The notes under the pieces: model-generated
Told to the model about the DNA's origin: nothing
Databases searched by the model: none
What the model saw: the letters and a program-made list of their open reading frames with translations, nothing else
Made by a program: the position numbers and the translations under genes
Source of the DNA: Euryarchaeota archaeon UBA60
GTDB lineage: Archaea; Thermoplasmatota; Poseidoniia; Poseidoniales; Poseidoniaceae
Direction: 5' to 3'
Length of the DNA stretch: 7,654 bases
Assembly (NCBI GenBank): GCA_002503395.1
Contig: DARQ01000029.1
Location: 26,629-34,282 of the forward strand
Shown: positions 7,151 through 7,654 of the stretch, piece by piece
Layout of the letters: each line of letters starts with the position of its first letter
Position numbering within the stretch: position 1 is the stretch's first letter

Positions 7151-7170
7151 AGTAACTTTAGTAAGTTACT
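7151..7170. repeat. Perfect 8-bp inverted repeat at a gene end
   Basis: AGTAACTT (7151-7158) and AAGTTACT (7163-7170) are exact reverse complements separated by TAGT. The repeat overlaps the TAA stop (7168-7166) of the upstream minus-strand gene and lies about 20 bases upstream of the distal TATA-like element. It could be an RNA hairpin at the end of that gene or an operator for a dimeric regulator of the trk operon. No T-tract follows, which weakens the terminator reading. Confidence 0.5.
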
Positions 7171-7654
7171 CTTCACTATGAAAAATACCGGCATCTGATG
7201 ACGATATCGTCCCAGCGCGGCTACGAATAGCCTGTGCCCGCACTCGTCGCAGCCGGCGAGCCGCCTCAGGATGCAGGCTTTCATTGAGCCATTTTGAATC
7301 GGCACGGCGCATTCCCAACAGCAATGGAGGGATGATGAAAATCCAGCCAAAGATTACCAATGTTGCATAGGTGACCATCATTATTCCAAAAAGATGGGCA
7401 ATCGACGACCAGAATAGCGCCAAGGCGACATCTCCTCGCTGCGCCCGGGCGCCTAGACCACAACCTATGACGGCATGAATAAGTGGCAGGAATAATGCCA
7501 GCAATGCCAATTGTATCAGCGCTAGAATCGTAAACCCCCCTTCAATTTGGAAGACTCGAAATCCGAGTCTTGCCGCCAGCATGGCCCCAGTGCCCAAGCC
7601 AAATGCCCAGCCATTGACCGGGGCGGCGAACTTTGCCCGTACCGAGCGATTGCC
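7166..7654 (-). CDS. Unidentified multi-pass membrane protein (5' truncated by window)
   Basis: I do not recognise this protein. The frame is open to the window end and no ATG occurs between 7598 and 7654, so the gene almost certainly begins outside; 162 C-terminal residues are visible. The TTG at 7597 is an unlikely true start because coding-like sequence continues upstream. The visible part has a glycine/alanine-rich stretch (about 15-31), a strong hydrophobic segment (about 41-66), and a long hydrophobic region (about 76-115) that could hold two more helices. A short GAR-AQRGD loop separates them. The tail from about 116 is soluble and strongly basic (RRLRRVRAQAIRSR) and then Ser/Glu-rich, so it probably faces the cytoplasm. 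No catalytic motif is apparent. It ends with TAA 103 bases before the transglutaminase-like gene and may or may not share its transcript. Confidence 0.75.
   Translation of the reverse strand, partial: GNRSVRAKFAAPVNGWAFGLGTGAMLAARLGFRVFQIEGGFTILALIQLALLALFLPLIHAVIGCGLGARAQRGDVALALFWSSIAHLFGIMMVTYATLVIFGWIFIIPPLLLGMRRADSKWLNESLHPEAARRLRRVRAQAIRSRAGTISSSDAGIFHSEE

Noticed and set aside
7597..7597. TTG as the true start of the last minus-strand gene
   Set aside because: The same frame stays open and protein-like to the window edge, so the gene most likely starts outside the window.
1..7654. Mobile elements, CRISPR, defence or prophage genes
   Set aside because: No direct repeats, spacer arrays, transposase or integrase motifs were seen; nearly all sequence is accounted for by six genes with short spacers.

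Overview
The window looks like chromosomal DNA from an archaeon. The second gene encodes the archaeal/eukaryotic clamp-loader large subunit (RFC-L), and the first encodes an archaeal/eukaryotic-type class II glycyl-tRNA synthetase. Proteins are not strongly acidic, which argues against a haloarchaeon. The mix of Shine-Dalgarno-led genes, a soluble zinc ribbon fused to a membrane-anchored transglutaminase, and long inserts in RFC-L would fit a marine euryarchaeon of the Poseidoniia (Marine Group II/III) type. That placement is inference, not demonstrated here.

Layout. Bases 1-621 (+) are the 3' part of glyS, cut by the window start. Bases 675-2243 (+) are the RFC large subunit, 53 bases downstream and probably cotranscribed. 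Bases 2244-2402 are a short gap between convergent genes with small hairpins but no gene. On the minus strand, reading right to left, are an unidentified membrane protein cut by the window end (7654-7166), a 103-base gap with promoter-like AT-rich elements, a zinc-ribbon/transmembrane/transglutaminase-like protein (7062-5449), trkA (5439-4027) and trkH (4022-2403).

How the genes fit together. glyS and RFC-L are information-processing housekeeping genes. TrkH is the potassium-conducting membrane subunit and TrkA its nucleotide-sensing cytoplasmic regulator. Both are intact and sit 4 bases apart. The transglutaminase-like gene lies 9 bases upstream of trkA, and each downstream gene's Shine-Dalgarno sequence abuts or overlaps the previous stop codon. 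The three genes are therefore very likely one translationally coupled operon. The link between a cell-surface transglutaminase fold with a cytoplasmic zinc ribbon and potassium uptake is the least conventional part of the window.

I saw no tRNA, rRNA, CRISPR array, insertion sequence or integration site. Apart from the transglutaminase gene's placement and several family-atypical inserts, the region reads as ordinary core chromosome.
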